Source of the DNA: Streptococcus mitis
GTDB lineage: Bacteria > Bacillota > Bacilli > Lactobacillales > Streptococcaceae
Assembly (NCBI RefSeq): GCF_005144795.1
Contig: NZ_SWFJ01000004.1
Span: 62,001-126,000, forward strand
Length of the DNA: 64,000 nt
Direction: 5' to 3'
Part shown: positions 55,075 through 64,000 of the stretch, piece after piece
How the letters are laid out: the number at the start of each line of letters is the position of its first letter
Numbering within the stretch: position 1 is the stretch's first letter
Translations under genes and position numbers: made by a program
The notes under the pieces: model-generated
Databases searched by the model: none
Told to the model about the DNA's origin: nothing
Seen by the model: only the letters and a program-made list of their open reading frames with translations

Positions 55075-55518
55075 ATGAAAACCGCCTTTTCCTACCCTAA
55101 ATGGGCAGAAATTCCAAACATTGACCTCTATCTGGATCAGGTTTTACTCTATGTCAATCAGGTCTGCGCCCCTATTTCTACTGATAAAGACAAGGGACTA
55201 ACAGCATCTATGATCAATAATTATGTGAAACATGGTTACCTGACAAAGCCTGACAAGAAAAAATACCAACGCCAACAGATTGCCCGTCTGATTGCTATCA
55301 CAACACTCAAGTCTGTATTTTCTATTCAAGAAATAGCACATACACTTAATACTCTACAAATTCAAGCAAGTTCAGACCAACTCTACGATGCTTTTGTGGA
55401 CTACATGAACCAAGGGATTGACCCAGCTAACCCTATCATACAAACCAGCTGCCAAACCGTTAAACTCTATCATCAAACTCTAGCCTTAATCCATCATACT
55501 CAAGAGGAGGAAATCTAA
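55075..55518 (+). CDS. DUF1836 protein (putative MerR-like HTH), 147 aa
   Basis: ATG 55075 after AAGGAGTTGG. Contains GLTASMINNYVKHGYLTKPD and KKYQRQQIARLIAITTLKSV, the family's HTH-like core. Overlaps the hemolysin III gene start by one base; the pair is conserved as I recall in pneumococcus. Role unknown. Confidence 0.85.
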   Translation: MKTAFSYPKWAEIPNIDLYLDQVLLYVNQVCAPISTDKDKGLTASMINNYVKHGYLTKPDKKKYQRQQIARLIAITTLKSVFSIQEIAHTLNTLQIQASSDQLYDAFVDYMNQGIDPANPIIQTSCQTVKLYHQTLALIHHTQEEEI

Positions 55519-56165
55519 TGAATACAAGCCTAAAGCTCAGCAAACAACTCAGTTTTGGAGAGGAGATTGCTAATAGTGTGACCCATGCTGTAGGTGCAGT
55601 CATCATGCTCATCTTACTCCCCATTTCATCCACCTATAGTTATGAGGCACACGGATTTTTATCATCTATCGGCGTTTCCATTTTCGTTATTAGTCTCTTT
55701 CTCATGTTCCTATCATCCACCATTTACCACTCTATGGCCTATGGTTCAACCCACAAATACGTCTTGCGGATCATCGACCATTCGATGATTTATGTGGCTA
55801 TCGCAGGTTCTTACACGCCGGTCGTATTGACCTTGATGAATAACTGGTTTGGCTATCTGATTATTGCCATCCAGTGGGGAACGACCATCTTTGGTATTCT
55901 CTATAAAATCTTTGCTAAAAAAGTCAATGAGAAATTTAGCCTTGCTCTTTACCTGATTATGGGCTGGTTGGTTCTAGCTATCATTCCTGCCATTATCAGT
56001 CAAACAACGCCAATTTTCTGGAGTCTCATGGTAACTGGAGGACTTTGTTATACAGTTGGGACTGGATTTTACGCCAAGAAAAAACCTTATTTCCACATGA
56101 TTTGGCATCTCTTTATCCTAGCTGCATCCGCACTCCAATACATTGCCATTGTTTATTACATGTAA
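55518..56165 (+). CDS. Hemolysin III family membrane protein (YqfA/PAQR-like), 215 aa
   Basis: Seven membrane segments; EEIANSVTHAVGAVIMLI (Glu-His metal-site-like), SSTIYHSMAYGSTHKYVLRI DHS, and MIWHLFILAASALQY. PAQR-fold proteins bind zinc; true function in bacteria unclear. Downstream of a DUF1836 gene. Confidence 0.9.
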   Translation: MNTSLKLSKQLSFGEEIANSVTHAVGAVIMLILLPISSTYSYEAHGFLSSIGVSIFVISLFLMFLSSTIYHSMAYGSTHKYVLRIIDHSMIYVAIAGSYTPVVLTLMNNWFGYLIIAIQWGTTIFGILYKIFAKKVNEKFSLALYLIMGWLVLAIIPAIISQTTPIFWSLMVTGGLCYTVGTGFYAKKKPYFHMIWHLFILAASALQYIAIVYYM

Positions 56166-56200
56166 AAAAGTTGAGAAATTCAATCTCAACTTTTTTCTTT
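56163..56200. terminator. Terminator between hemolysin III and pdxT
   Basis: AAAAAAGTTGAGA / TCTCAACTTTTTTC hairpin, usable both ways. Confidence 0.85.
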
Positions 56201-56767
56201 ACACATATTGATAAAGTACTGGTGCAAGCGCACATCATCAGTCAATTCTGGATGAAAAGAAGTTACCAACATATTTTTTTCTTGGGCTGCAACGATTTGA
56301 TTATCAACTGTTGCTAGAATTTCTACATCTTCTCCAACACTGCTGATAATTGGACCACGGATAAAGATCATTGGAATCTGACCGACTCCCTTACATTCTG
56401 CTTCCGTATAGAAACTTCCTAATTGGCGCCCATAGGCATTGCGCTCGACCACCATATCCATAGTTCCTAGATGACTCTCTTCCTGAGAAGTAATTTCTTT
56501 AGCTAAGAGAATCAAACCTGCGCAAGTACCAAAAACGGGAAGTCCAGAAAGTATGGTTTCTCGAATGGGAATCAGCATGTTCTGGTCTCGTAAGAGCTTA
56601 CCCATGGTTGTAGATTCCCCACCAGGTAATATCAAACCCGATAAATCACTCTGATGTTTCTGAAAATCATCTAGATTTCTGATTTCGACATTGTCTACGC
56701 CCAATTTATCTAGTACTTTTGCATGTTCTGCAAAGGCACCTTGCAAGGCCAATATTCCAATTTTCAT
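56186..56767 (-). CDS. pdxT: Pyridoxal 5'-phosphate synthase glutaminase subunit
   Basis: 193 residues; [42 protein letters not shown] (catalytic Cys) and SFHPELTDD (His-Glu). Supplies ammonia to PdxS. Starts right after the pdxS stop. Confidence 0.98.
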   Translation of the reverse strand: MKIGILALQGAFAEHAKVLDKLGVDNVEIRNLDDFQKHQSDLSGLILPGGESTTMGKLLRDQNMLIPIRETILSGLPVFGTCAGLILLAKEITSQEESHLGTMDMVVERNAYGRQLGSFYTEAECKGVGQIPMIFIRGPIISSVGEDVEILATVDNQIVAAQEKNMLVTSFHPELTDDVRLHQYFINMCKEKS

Positions 56768-57643
56768 CTATTTTCCTCGCTCAGCCATGAGGATTTGGAT
56801 TTCATTTTCATTAATACCCACCATGGCTTCTCCTAAATCTTCAGAAATTTGAGCCAGGATTTGAGGATTTCGGAAATTAGTTACCGCTTTGACAATGGCA
56901 CTAGCTCGTTTAACAGGATCTCCTGACTTAAAAATACCTGAACCGACAAAGACGCCTTCTGCCCCTAATTGCATCATCAACGCAGCATCTGCTGGCGTTG
57001 CAACGCCTCCAGCCGCAAAGTTTACAACTGGCAATTTTCCATGCTCATGGACATATTGAACCAATTCTACAGGTACTTGCAAGTCCTTAGCAGCAACATA
57101 AAGTTCGTCCTCTCGTAAGTTTTGAATACGGCGAATTTCCTGATTCATCATACGCATATGACGAACAGCTTGAACAATGTCTCCTGTCCCTGGTTCTCCT
57201 TTTGTACGAATCATAGAAGCACCTTCAGCGATACGACGCAAGGCTTCACCCAAATCCTTAGCCCCACAAACAAAAGGAACTTGGAATTCTTTTTTGTCCA
57301 CATGGAAACGGTCGTCTGCTGGAGATAAAACTTCACTTTCATCGATATAGTCAATCTCAATAGCCTCTAAAATCTGAGCTTCAACAAAGTGCCCGATTCT
57401 GACCTTGGCCATTACTGGAATGCTAACCGCTTCTTGGATTTCCTTAATCATCTTTGGATCACTCATACGGGAAACCCCACCAGCTGCACGAATATCAGCT
57501 GGAATCCGCTCCAAGGCCATCACAGCTGCCGCACCAGCAGCTTCTGCAATACGGGCCTGTTCAGGGTTCTGAACGTCCATGATAACCCCACCTTTAAGCA
57601 TCTGTGCCAAGTTTTTATTTAGTTCATAACGATTTTCAGTCAT
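56768..57643 (-). CDS. pdxS: Pyridoxal 5'-phosphate synthase lyase subunit
   Basis: 291 residues from ATG 57643 (AGGATAAAG upstream). [36 protein letters not shown] (Schiff-base Lys), and [18 protein letters not shown]. Makes PLP from ribose 5-phosphate, glyceraldehyde 3-phosphate and glutamine ammonia. Very conserved. Confidence 0.98.
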   Translation of the reverse strand: MTENRYELNKNLAQMLKGGVIMDVQNPEQARIAEAAGAAAVMALERIPADIRAAGGVSRMSDPKMIKEIQEAVSIPVMAKVRIGHFVEAQILEAIEIDYIDESEVLSPADDRFHVDKKEFQVPFVCGAKDLGEALRRIAEGASMIRTKGEPGTGDIVQAVRHMRMMNQEIRRIQNLREDELYVAAKDLQVPVELVQYVHEHGKLPVVNFAAGGVATPADAALMMQLGAEGVFVGSGIFKSGDPVKRASAIVKAVTNFRNPQILAQISEDLGEAMVGINENEIQILMAERGK

Positions 57644-57754
57644 TTCTTTATCCTCATCATTTGTATTGGTAGCTACCATTTCATTTTAAGTTAGATTAAA
57701 ATGAAGTACAAGATAAAAAAAACGTAATTGTATGGGTACAGAATAGTTAAAAAA

Positions 57755-57783
57755 CTATCTGGCCTTAACTTAAGGCCAGATAG
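57755..57783 (-). terminator. nox terminator
   Basis: Perfect stem CTATCTGGCCTTAA / TTAAGGCCAGATAG followed leftward by TTTTTT. Confidence 0.9.
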
Positions 57784-57794
57784 CTCATTCATTT

Positions 57795-59174
57795 TTATTT
57801 TTCAGCTGTAAGGGCAGCCATTGTGATGTAGTTGTATGGTTTGTTGAAGTGTGGCAAGAAGAATAGGTCTGTCAATGCCAATTTATCAATTGTCACATGC
57901 TCTTGGATAGCAAGTGAGAACATGTGGATTCCCATGCTGATTGCAGAATCGTGTGAAACCATTTGTGCACCAAGAATTTCACGACTATCTTTGTCAAAGA
58001 CAATCTTGATGGCAACTTCATGGTTGTCATGCTTCATAAATTCTGGTTTTTGAAGATCGTTAAAGCCTGTTTCAGTTGCGTTGTAACCAGCAGCTTTAGC
58101 TTTTTCAAGAGTCAAACCAGTTGAAACCATGTGAAGACCGTAGATTGAGATACCGTTTGATCCTTGAACACCGATTCCTTCCAATTCATGTCCACATGCG
58201 TTATATGCACCAACTATACCAGTACGAACAGCATTTGAAGCAAGCGCGATGTAGCTAGTGTCTTTACGAGCGTTGTCATAAACAGTCGCACAGTCACCTA
58301 CTGCGTAAACGCCTGGGATAGATGTTTCTTGTTTCTTGTCTACAAGGAAGGCACCGTTACGGAAGAGTTCAATTTTTCCATCAGCAAGGGCTGTGTTTGG
58401 ACGGAAACCAACTGCAAGAACAACCATATCCACGTCAAAGCTTTCTTTGTCAGTAATCAAGCGTTCAACTTTACCGTCACCCTCAATTGCTTTAACAGTT
58501 TGACCAAGCGCCAAGCGGATGTTGTGGTCTTCCAAGTTCTTCGCCATCATTTGTGTGAAGTCTTTGTCATAGTAACCGTTCAAGACAGTATCAACGATAT
58601 CAACAAGGACAACTTCTTTTCCAAGACGTTCAAAGGCTTCAGCAAGTTCAACACCGATATAACCACCACCAACAACGGCGATACGGTCAAGGTGTTGACT
58701 CTTATCAGACAATTTGTGAATCACTTCTTCAGCGTTTTGGTACAATTTAACGAATTGTACATTTTCAAGAGTTGCTTTAAATTCGCGGTTTCCTTTAACA
58801 ATTTCAACACCTTCGATTGGTGGCAAGATTGGTGTAGAACCTGTAGCGAAAATCAATTTCTCATATGATTCTTTGTGCTCTTTCCCTTCAACTTCTGCTG
58901 TAACTACTTTGTTATCATAGTCGATTGAAAGAACTGGTGAGTTCATGTAAACCTTAGCACCTTTAGCTTCCAATTTTTCTTTATCAGAATAGAACAAGCC
59001 TTCAGCACCGTCAATTTGTTCACCGATCCAAAGGGCCATTCCACATCCTAGGAAAGAGATGTTAGAGTTTTGGTCGAATACAACGATTTCGTTCTCATTG
59101 CCAAAATTATCCAACATAGTATTAATACATGCTGTACCAGCGTGGTTAGCACCAACTACAACGATTTTACTCAT
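57795..59174 (-). CDS. nox: NADH oxidase (water-forming type)
   Basis: 459 residues: FAD site [17 protein letters not shown], catalytic Cys in [15 protein letters not shown] (single redox Cys forming sulfenate), NADH site [20 protein letters not shown], and [15 protein letters not shown]. Reduces O2 to water with NADH, keeping redox balance in a lactic bacterium. Promoter carries a perfect cre site. Confidence 0.97.
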   Translation of the reverse strand: MSKIVVVGANHAGTACINTMLDNFGNENEIVVFDQNSNISFLGCGMALWIGEQIDGAEGLFYSDKEKLEAKGAKVYMNSPVLSIDYDNKVVTAEVEGKEHKESYEKLIFATGSTPILPPIEGVEIVKGNREFKATLENVQFVKLYQNAEEVIHKLSDKSQHLDRIAVVGGGYIGVELAEAFERLGKEVVLVDIVDTVLNGYYDKDFTQMMAKNLEDHNIRLALGQTVKAIEGDGKVERLITDKESFDVDMVVLAVGFRPNTALADGKIELFRNGAFLVDKKQETSIPGVYAVGDCATVYDNARKDTSYIALASNAVRTGIVGAYNACGHELEGIGVQGSNGISIYGLHMVSTGLTLEKAKAAGYNATETGFNDLQKPEFMKHDNHEVAIKIVFDKDSREILGAQMVSHDSAISMGIHMFSLAIQEHVTIDKLALTDLFFLPHFNKPYNYITMAALTAEK

Positions 59175-59483
59175 AGAAAAATTCCTACCTTCAATTTTAA
59201 ATTTACCCTTCTAGTATAACATTTACTGTTAGCGTTTACAAGAGTTTAGCTAATTTTCCCGATTTTTTTGTAAAAAAATGTAAATAATCTGTATTTTATC
59301 AGTCTTTCTTACAATTATTTTTTTATTTTCTGAGCATATTTCTTGACAAGTTTACAAATTTTATTTGTGAAAACGCTGACTTTATGGTATGCTAGTATCA
59401 TGGAAAGAAAATGTAAGGGGTTAAATTTAATATAAATTTACAATGTTTCAACCTTCTTTTCATAAGAGAAAGGAGTTGGTAGC
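59175..59483. promoter_or_regulatory. Divergent nox/apbE control region
   Basis: 309 bases. nox: TTGTAA (59241-59236), 17 bases, extended TGTTATACT (-10 59218-59213), overlapped by the perfect cre TGTTAGCGTTTACA (59227-59240). apbE: TTGTGA (59365-59370), 17 bases, TATGCT (59388-59393, extended TGG), overlapped by a one-mismatch cre TGAAAACGCTGACT (59368-59381). No gene inside. Confidence 0.7.
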
Positions 59484-60407
59484 TTGCCTCTTAGTTCACA
59501 TTCCGAACGGCTAATGGGGACTACTATCACTATTTCATTAGTAGATGAGCGAGCCGATAGCTTGCTCCAAAAATCCTTTGATTTGCTCAAAGAGCTTGAA
59601 TACCGCTTCAATGCCAATAGTCAAGAATCTGAGTTGATGGAAATCAATTATCAAGCTGGAATAGCTCCAGTCAAAGTTCATCCAGACCTGTTTGAATTGA
59701 TTTCACTTGGATTAGAGCATAGCCTAGCGCCCTCTAGTCATCTAAACATTAGCATTGGTCCCTTGATTCAAACCTGGCGTATCGGTTTTTCAGATGCCAA
59801 AGTTGCCCAGCCTCAAGAAATTGAATCAGTACTTCCTTTAATCAATCCTCATTATATCGAGTTAGATTCTTCCACTTCCACTGTGTTTTTAAAACAAAAA
59901 GGAATGAAAATCGATCTTGGTTGTTTAGCCAAGGGTTATAGTGCGGATAAAGTTGCCCAATTTCTTAGAGAAGAGGGAGTAACATCTGCCTTGATCAATC
60001 TGGGAGGGAATATCCTGACTATTGGAAAAAATCAGGCAAGAGGAAATCAGCCTTGGCAAATCGGGATTCAAGACCCAGCCAATCCGAGGGGAAATCACTT
60101 AATGACCATCCCTGTTGTCAATAAATCTGTCGTGACTTCAGGCATTTATGAACGTCACCTGACTGTCGATGGAAAAGATTACCATCATATTTTTGACAGC
60201 CAAACAGGATATCCTGTTGAAACGGAACTAGCTAGTCTGACAATCATCTCTGATAAATCAGTCGATGGTGAAATCTGGACAACTCGTCTATTTGGAGAAA
60301 AACCTGCTTCTATCCTCTGGCAAGTCGAAAGTTTGGAGGGCATCGAAGCTATCCTCATCGATAAAGAAGGTTACCTAAGCTGTTCTTCAGGAATTCCTAC
60401 TCTATAG
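59484..60407 (+). CDS. apbE: ApbE-family FMN transferase (flavinyltransferase), 307 aa
   Basis: Starts at TTG 59484 (AAAGGAG 8 bases upstream); next ATG 59514 is inside the conserved MGTTITISL region, so TTG is preferred. Motifs LSAxS-like SSHLNISIGPLIQTWRIG, DLGCLAKGYSADKVAQFL, INLGGNILTIGKN, and TSGIYERHLTVDGKDYHHI. Transfers FMN from FAD onto Ser/Thr of target proteins. No signal peptide or lipobox, unlike many ApbE, so it works in the cytoplasm. Operon with two FMN reductase genes, the second carrying target motifs. Confidence 0.93.
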   Translation: MPLSSHSERLMGTTITISLVDERADSLLQKSFDLLKELEYRFNANSQESELMEINYQAGIAPVKVHPDLFELISLGLEHSLAPSSHLNISIGPLIQTWRIGFSDAKVAQPQEIESVLPLINPHYIELDSSTSTVFLKQKGMKIDLGCLAKGYSADKVAQFLREEGVTSALINLGGNILTIGKNQARGNQPWQIGIQDPANPRGNHLMTIPVVNKSVVTSGIYERHLTVDGKDYHHIFDSQTGYPVETELASLTIISDKSVDGEIWTTRLFGEKPASILWQVESLEGIEAILIDKEGYLSCSSGIPTL

Positions 60408-60466
60408 AAATAGATGTTTCAATGGAGTTTTAAAATCGTATTATGTAAAAAGAGAAAGGAAATCTC

Positions 60467-61072
60467 ATGTTAAAACTTATTGCTATTGTTGGAACAAATT
60501 CAAAACGTTCTACAAACCGTCAATTGCTTCAATACATGCAAAAACACTTTGCTGAAAAAGCTGAAATTGAACTTGTTGAAATTAAAGACATTCCTGTCTT
60601 CAATAAGCCAGCCGACAAGCAAGTACCTGTTGAAATTTTAGAAATTGCTGCTAAAATTGAAGAGGCAGATGGCGTTATTATCGGTACTCCTGAGTATGAC
60701 CACTCTATCCCAGCTGTTTTGATGAGCGCTCTTGCTTGGTTGTCTTATGGTATCTATCCACTTTTGAACAAACCAATCATGATTACAGGTGCTTCATATG
60801 GTACTCTTGGTTCATCACGTGCCCAATTACAACTTCGCCAAATCTTGAATGCCCCAGAAATTAAGGCAAGTGTCCTTCCAGATGAATTCTTGCTTTCACA
60901 TTCTCTTCAAGCCTTCACCCCAAGTGGAGACCTAGTAGATCTTGATGTTATCAAAAAACTGGATGCTACTTTTGACGACTTCCGTATCTTTGTAAAAATT
61001 ACTGAAAAATTGCGTAATGCACAAGAACTACTTCGCAAAGATGCTGAAGACTTTGACTGGGAAAATTTGTAA
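60467..61072 (+). CDS. NADPH-dependent FMN reductase family protein, 201 aa
   Basis: Flavodoxin-like fold: LIAIVGTNSKRSTNRQLLQY (FMN phosphate loop), GVIIGTPEYDHSIPAVLMSA and ITGASYGTLGSSRAQLQL. Cytosolic flavin reductase. ATG after GAAAGGAAATC. 18 bases before the second reductase gene, to which its N-terminal part is similar. Confidence 0.92.
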   Translation: MLKLIAIVGTNSKRSTNRQLLQYMQKHFAEKAEIELVEIKDIPVFNKPADKQVPVEILEIAAKIEEADGVIIGTPEYDHSIPAVLMSALAWLSYGIYPLLNKPIMITGASYGTLGSSRAQLQLRQILNAPEIKASVLPDEFLLSHSLQAFTPSGDLVDLDVIKKLDATFDDFRIFVKITEKLRNAQELLRKDAEDFDWENL

Positions 61073-61090
61073 GATAGGAGACCAAAAAGA

Positions 61091-62335
61091 ATGAAATTTG
61101 TTGGACTTGTAGGATCAAACTACGATCAATCATATAACCGTAAACTCTTGGAATTTATCCGTCGTCACTTCAAACTTAAATTTGAATTAGAAGTTCTTGA
61201 AATTGACGAAGTTCCAATGTTTAATCAAGACGAAAAATGGGACGAAAGTTTCCAATTACGTTATTTATATAACAAAATTACTCGTGCTGATGGTGTTATC
61301 ATTGCTACTCCTGAGCACAACCACACAATCTCAGCTTCCCTAAAATCTGTTCTTGAATGGCTTTCATACGAAGTTCATCCATTTGAAAACAAACCAGTCA
61401 TGATTGTGGGAGCATCTTACTACGACCAAGGTACTTCTCGTGCCCAAGTTCACCTTCGTAAGATTCTTGACGCTCCAGGTGTCAATGCCTACACACTTCC
61501 AGGAAATGAATTCCTTCTTGGTAAAGCTAAAGAAGCCTTTGATGTTAATGGGAATATCACAAATGAAGGAACTATTAATTTCCTTGAAACATGTTTAGAC
61601 AACTTTGTAAAATATGTGGGAGTCGTTTCAAAATTGAAAAAACCAAAACCAATCGCACCAGAAGATTTATATTGTACAAATCCAATTGCAACTACCATTC
61701 AAGGTGTTGATCCTGATGATCCTGAATGGGTAGAAAAAGCTGCTGAGCTTGTTGGAGCTGTTTCTGGAGATACTTACGTAAAATTAGACCATGGTATCTT
61801 GACAGTTAACCAAATTGATATGTTCTTGAAAGCAATGCCATTTGAGTTGACATATGCGGATGATAATAACCAATTCTTGTACTACAATAACGCCCACCAA
61901 GATCCAAACACTATGTATGGTAAACGTGTGCGAGTTCAAGCAGGTAGCCGACTAGGAACAGTACACGCTTCTCTACCACCTGCAAGAATGAAAAACGTTG
62001 AGTGGGTTGTAGGCGTATTACGTAATGGTGATCAAGAGTATGTTCGTACAATTGTTCCAGGACAACCAGAAGGTGTTATTAATACACATAACTACAAGGC
62101 AATGTACTATCCAGATGGCTCATATGCTGGAATTAATGAAATTATCTTTAATTTCCAACCATGGCTTGATTGGTACTTAGAAACAACTGGTCAACGTCTA
62201 GTTGGTGGAAATGCTGCAGCATCTGCTGGCGGACATGGTCACGGCGATGCAGATGCTACATCTGGAGCTTCTGATGCAGGTGATGCTGGAGCTCACGGTG
62301 GTGGCGCAGACGCTACATCTGGTGCAAGCAACTAA
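61091..62335 (+). CDS. FMN reductase-PAS fusion with two C-terminal flavinylation motifs, 414 aa
   Basis: Residues 1-185: FMN reductase fold (FVGLVGSNYDQSYNRKLLEF, GVIIATPEHNHTISASLKS). ~225-360: PAS-like domain as at the end of streptococcal DUF438 proteins (MFLKAMPFELTYADDNNQF, NVEWVVGVLRNGDQEYVRT). 370-414: Gly/Ala/His-rich tail with DATSGAS at 388-394 and again at 407-413, fitting the ApbE target pattern D-g-x-(T/S)-g-A-(T/S). FMN is probably linked to Ser394 and Ser413. No signal peptide. Last gene of the apbE operon, followed by a terminator. Electron acceptor unknown. Confidence 0.85.
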   Translation: MKFVGLVGSNYDQSYNRKLLEFIRRHFKLKFELEVLEIDEVPMFNQDEKWDESFQLRYLYNKITRADGVIIATPEHNHTISASLKSVLEWLSYEVHPFENKPVMIVGASYYDQGTSRAQVHLRKILDAPGVNAYTLPGNEFLLGKAKEAFDVNGNITNEGTINFLETCLDNFVKYVGVVSKLKKPKPIAPEDLYCTNPIATTIQGVDPDDPEWVEKAAELVGAVSGDTYVKLDHGILTVNQIDMFLKAMPFELTYADDNNQFLYYNNAHQDPNTMYGKRVRVQAGSRLGTVHASLPPARMKNVEWVVGVLRNGDQEYVRTIVPGQPEGVINTHNYKAMYYPDGSYAGINEIIFNFQPWLDWYLETTGQRLVGGNAAASAGGHGHGDADATSGASDAGDAGAHGGGADATSGASN

Positions 62336-62342
62336 TAGTAGT

Positions 62343-62372
62343 TTTAGGAACCATCTTGGTTCCTTTTTTAGC
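62343..62372 (+). terminator. apbE operon terminator
   Basis: AGGAACC / GGTTCCT plus TTTTTT. Confidence 0.85.
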
Positions 62373-62373
62373 A

Positions 62374-62412
62374 AAAAAAGACTAGCAAACACAAACTGCT
62401 AGTCTTTTAGTT
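62374..62412. terminator. Terminator facing glyS operon
   Basis: AAAAGACTAGCA / TGCTAGTCTTTT hairpin, A/T runs on both sides. Confidence 0.75.
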
Positions 62413-62450
62413 ATTATTTCATCTATCTTTGTTAAAAGAAAAAATATTTA

Positions 62451-62708
62451 TTATGAATTTGGGTCATCGAGACTACGACCATGTAAGCCTTTTTCACGTT
62501 GTACCTGACGTAGTTTCTCTGGTGTAACATCGTTTCCTTCTTCGTCCACAATTTTGATCCCTTCGATGTGGTGACGAACAGTGCGACGATAACCTTCGAT
62601 GTACTCCTCACGTAGTTTGGCTTGTTCTACTTTTTCTTCTGGGGTCAAGCCTTCTGTTTTTTTCTTTTTGGCAAGCTCGTTAATACGATCAATTTTTTTA
62701 GGATCCAT
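62451..62708 (-). CDS. DUF896/YnzC-family protein, 85 aa
   Basis: Helical hairpin [40 protein letters not shown], typical of YnzC/DUF896, then a short charged tail ending [12 protein letters not shown]. Small cytosolic protein; in Bacillus linked to the SOS gene yneA operon, role unclear. Directly after glyS. Confidence 0.88.
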   Translation of the reverse strand: MDPKKIDRINELAKKKKTEGLTPEEKVEQAKLREEYIEGYRRTVRHHIEGIKIVDEEGNDVTPEKLRQVQREKGLHGRSLDDPNS

Positions 62709-62750
62709 ATTTCTCTCCTTTATGATAAGATTTAATGCGTTTAACAGATT

Positions 62751-64000
62751 TTATCTGGTATTGATTTGGTTAAAACGTGCAAGCTTAGCTGCTTTTTGAG
62801 TTAAATGAGACAAGATAGCCAAACGATTTTGACGGACAGCCTGATCTTCGGCCATAACCATAGTATTTTCAAAGAAGGCATCAATAACTGGACTAAGCGC
62901 AAAGAGCTGTTTCAATTGCTGACTTGCAGTTCCTGACAAAACGAGTGATTCTACTGCTTCTGCCAAAGCTTTCTCTTCTTCATTCTCAAAGTGAGCAGGA
63001 TCAACAGTATCAGTTCCTTCGGCTTTTTCAGCCAAGTTGAAAGCACGTGAGAGGGATTCAACAGATGGTTTGAAGTCTTCTTTCTTGCTTGCTTCTACGA
63101 AAGCACTTGCCGCTTCCAACATATCCGCCACAACAAAGTTCGAACTTGCAAGGACCGCTTCCTTAACGTCTTTTGGAGTAGAGCCCATCATCTTATCGAC
63201 ACGAGCCTTGATAAAGTCCATGACCTCCGCTTTATTTTCATAAGTTAAGCTGTCGAATTTCAAATCATAAAGGCTATCGATCAGCTCATCCATAGCAATG
63301 TGCCAACCAAAGGCATCCAAGATACGAACCACACCTTGAGTCGCGCGACGAAGGGCATAAGGGTCATTAGAACCTGATGGAATCAAGCCTACTGAGAAGA
63401 AACTCAAAATCGTATCCAATTTGTCTGCAATAGCTAGAATGGCTCCAACCTTGCTCTCTGGAAGTTCTCCTTCGGCTGATGTAGGCATGTAGTGTTCACG
63501 AATAGCAACTGCCACCGCTGGAGTTTCCCCAGCAAGAAAGGCATATTTCTCACCCATAATGCCTTGGAGCTCGTCAAATTCGCCAACCATACCTGTCAAC
63601 AAGTCAAACTTGTAAATAGCAGCTGCACGGGCTAAGTCAACTGTTTCATCAGCTGATAAACCTGCTTTTTCTGCCAAAAGTACAGCGATTTGACCCGTAC
63701 GAATCATGTGTTCACGAAGGGAACCAATTTTCTCATGGAAGGTTACATTGTTTAATTTTTCAACAAGGTCTGAAATAACCAATTTTTGGTCTTCACGCCA
63801 GAAGAATTCTCCGTCTTCCAAACGAGCTACCAAAACTTTTTCATTTCCTTTGATAACATTTTCCAAATACTCTGCGTTTCCATTACGAACAGAAATAAAG
63901 TTTGGCAAGAGTTTGCCATCTTGATCGCGAACAACAAAGTAACGTTGGTGTTCTTTCATTGAAGTCACTAAAACTTCTTCTGGAACTTCAAGGTATTTGG
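62751..64000 (-). CDS. glyS: Glycyl-tRNA synthetase beta subunit (5' end beyond window)
   Basis: The frame is open to the right edge. [61 protein letters not shown] and the C-terminal anticodon-binding part [20 protein letters not shown] are typical of GlyS, partner of GlyQ. About 415 C-terminal residues of roughly 680 are in the window. Confidence 0.97.
   Translation of the reverse strand, partial: KYLEVPEEVLVTSMKEHQRYFVVRDQDGKLLPNFISVRNGNAEYLENVIKGNEKVLVARLEDGEFFWREDQKLVISDLVEKLNNVTFHEKIGSLREHMIRTGQIAVLLAEKAGLSADETVDLARAAAIYKFDLLTGMVGEFDELQGIMGEKYAFLAGETPAVAVAIREHYMPTSAEGELPESKVGAILAIADKLDTILSFFSVGLIPSGSNDPYALRRATQGVVRILDAFGWHIAMDELIDSLYDLKFDSLTYENKAEVMDFIKARVDKMMGSTPKDVKEAVLASSNFVVADMLEAASAFVEASKKEDFKPSVESLSRAFNLAEKAEGTDTVDPAHFENEEEKALAEAVESLVLSGTASQQLKQLFALSPVIDAFFENTMVMAEDQAVRQNRLAILSHLTQKAAKLARFNQINTR

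Overview
This is a low-GC Firmicute chromosome segment from a mitis-group Streptococcus (S. mitis, S. oralis or S. pneumoniae-like). Four things point there: the tmRNA encodes the tag AKNNTSYALAA, a BOX repeat lies between rlmB and trxB, the first gene is a choline-binding surface protein, and the gene orders match the pneumococcal core genome as I remember it (rplS-crcB-crcB-flavodoxin-DHH phosphodiesterase-rpmE2; carB-carA-pyrB-pyrR-nth; pdxT/pdxS-nox-apbE-FMN reductases-glyS). Species cannot be fixed without a search.

Positions 1-8387 are an accessory region ending exactly at the 3' end of a tRNA-Arg(CCT) gene, a typical attachment site. It holds a partial choline-binding protein with a SEC10/PgrA domain at the end of a small-gene operon with an XRE regulator; a largely gene-free stretch with signs of small RNAs; a second XRE regulator with a mirror-symmetric divergent promoter; an ImmR/ImmA-like repressor-metalloprotease pair; and three toxin-antitoxin type modules (RelBE/YafQ-DinJ plus an unknown third gene, an MNT nucleotidyltransferase with a truncated partner, and HicAB). 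Two copies of a roughly 150 bp direct repeat bracket the MNT/HicAB part, and the copy next to the tRNA may carry the tail of a lost integrase. No intact integrase, relaxase or replication gene is visible.

Positions 8388-31622 are core genome: rplS with its leader, two fluoride channels, chorismate mutase, flavodoxin, a DHH phosphodiesterase, rpmE2, a broken mntH paralogue, the pyrimidine operon pyrR-pyrB-carA-carB with a PyrR attenuator, nth, yceD, an immunity-like protein, an ABC-F gene behind a possible attenuation leader, lemA-htpX, rsmG, a PyrR-controlled uracil permease, a CPBP protease, a small cppA-hydrolase-EamA operon and an aquaglyceroporin.

Positions 31781-50388 carry an ATP-grasp/esterase operon, the sulfur-transfer pair of cysteine desulfurase and thiI, ftsK, the fruR-fruK-fruA operon with a perfect cre site, tRNA-Ser(GGA), the intact mntH, tmRNA, SGNH hydrolase, HAD phosphatase, a CapA-type protein, def and rlmB (probably leaderless). 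Positions 50428-64000 carry a BOX element, trxB, an amino-acid ABC transporter without a binding protein, ogt and GNAT genes, hemolysin III, pdxST, NADH oxidase, an ApbE-FMN reductase operon in which the last protein has two putative flavinylation motifs, and the 5'-truncated glyS. Together the nox, apbE and FMN reductase genes form a flavin/NAD(P)H redox cluster whose divergent promoters both carry cre-like sites.
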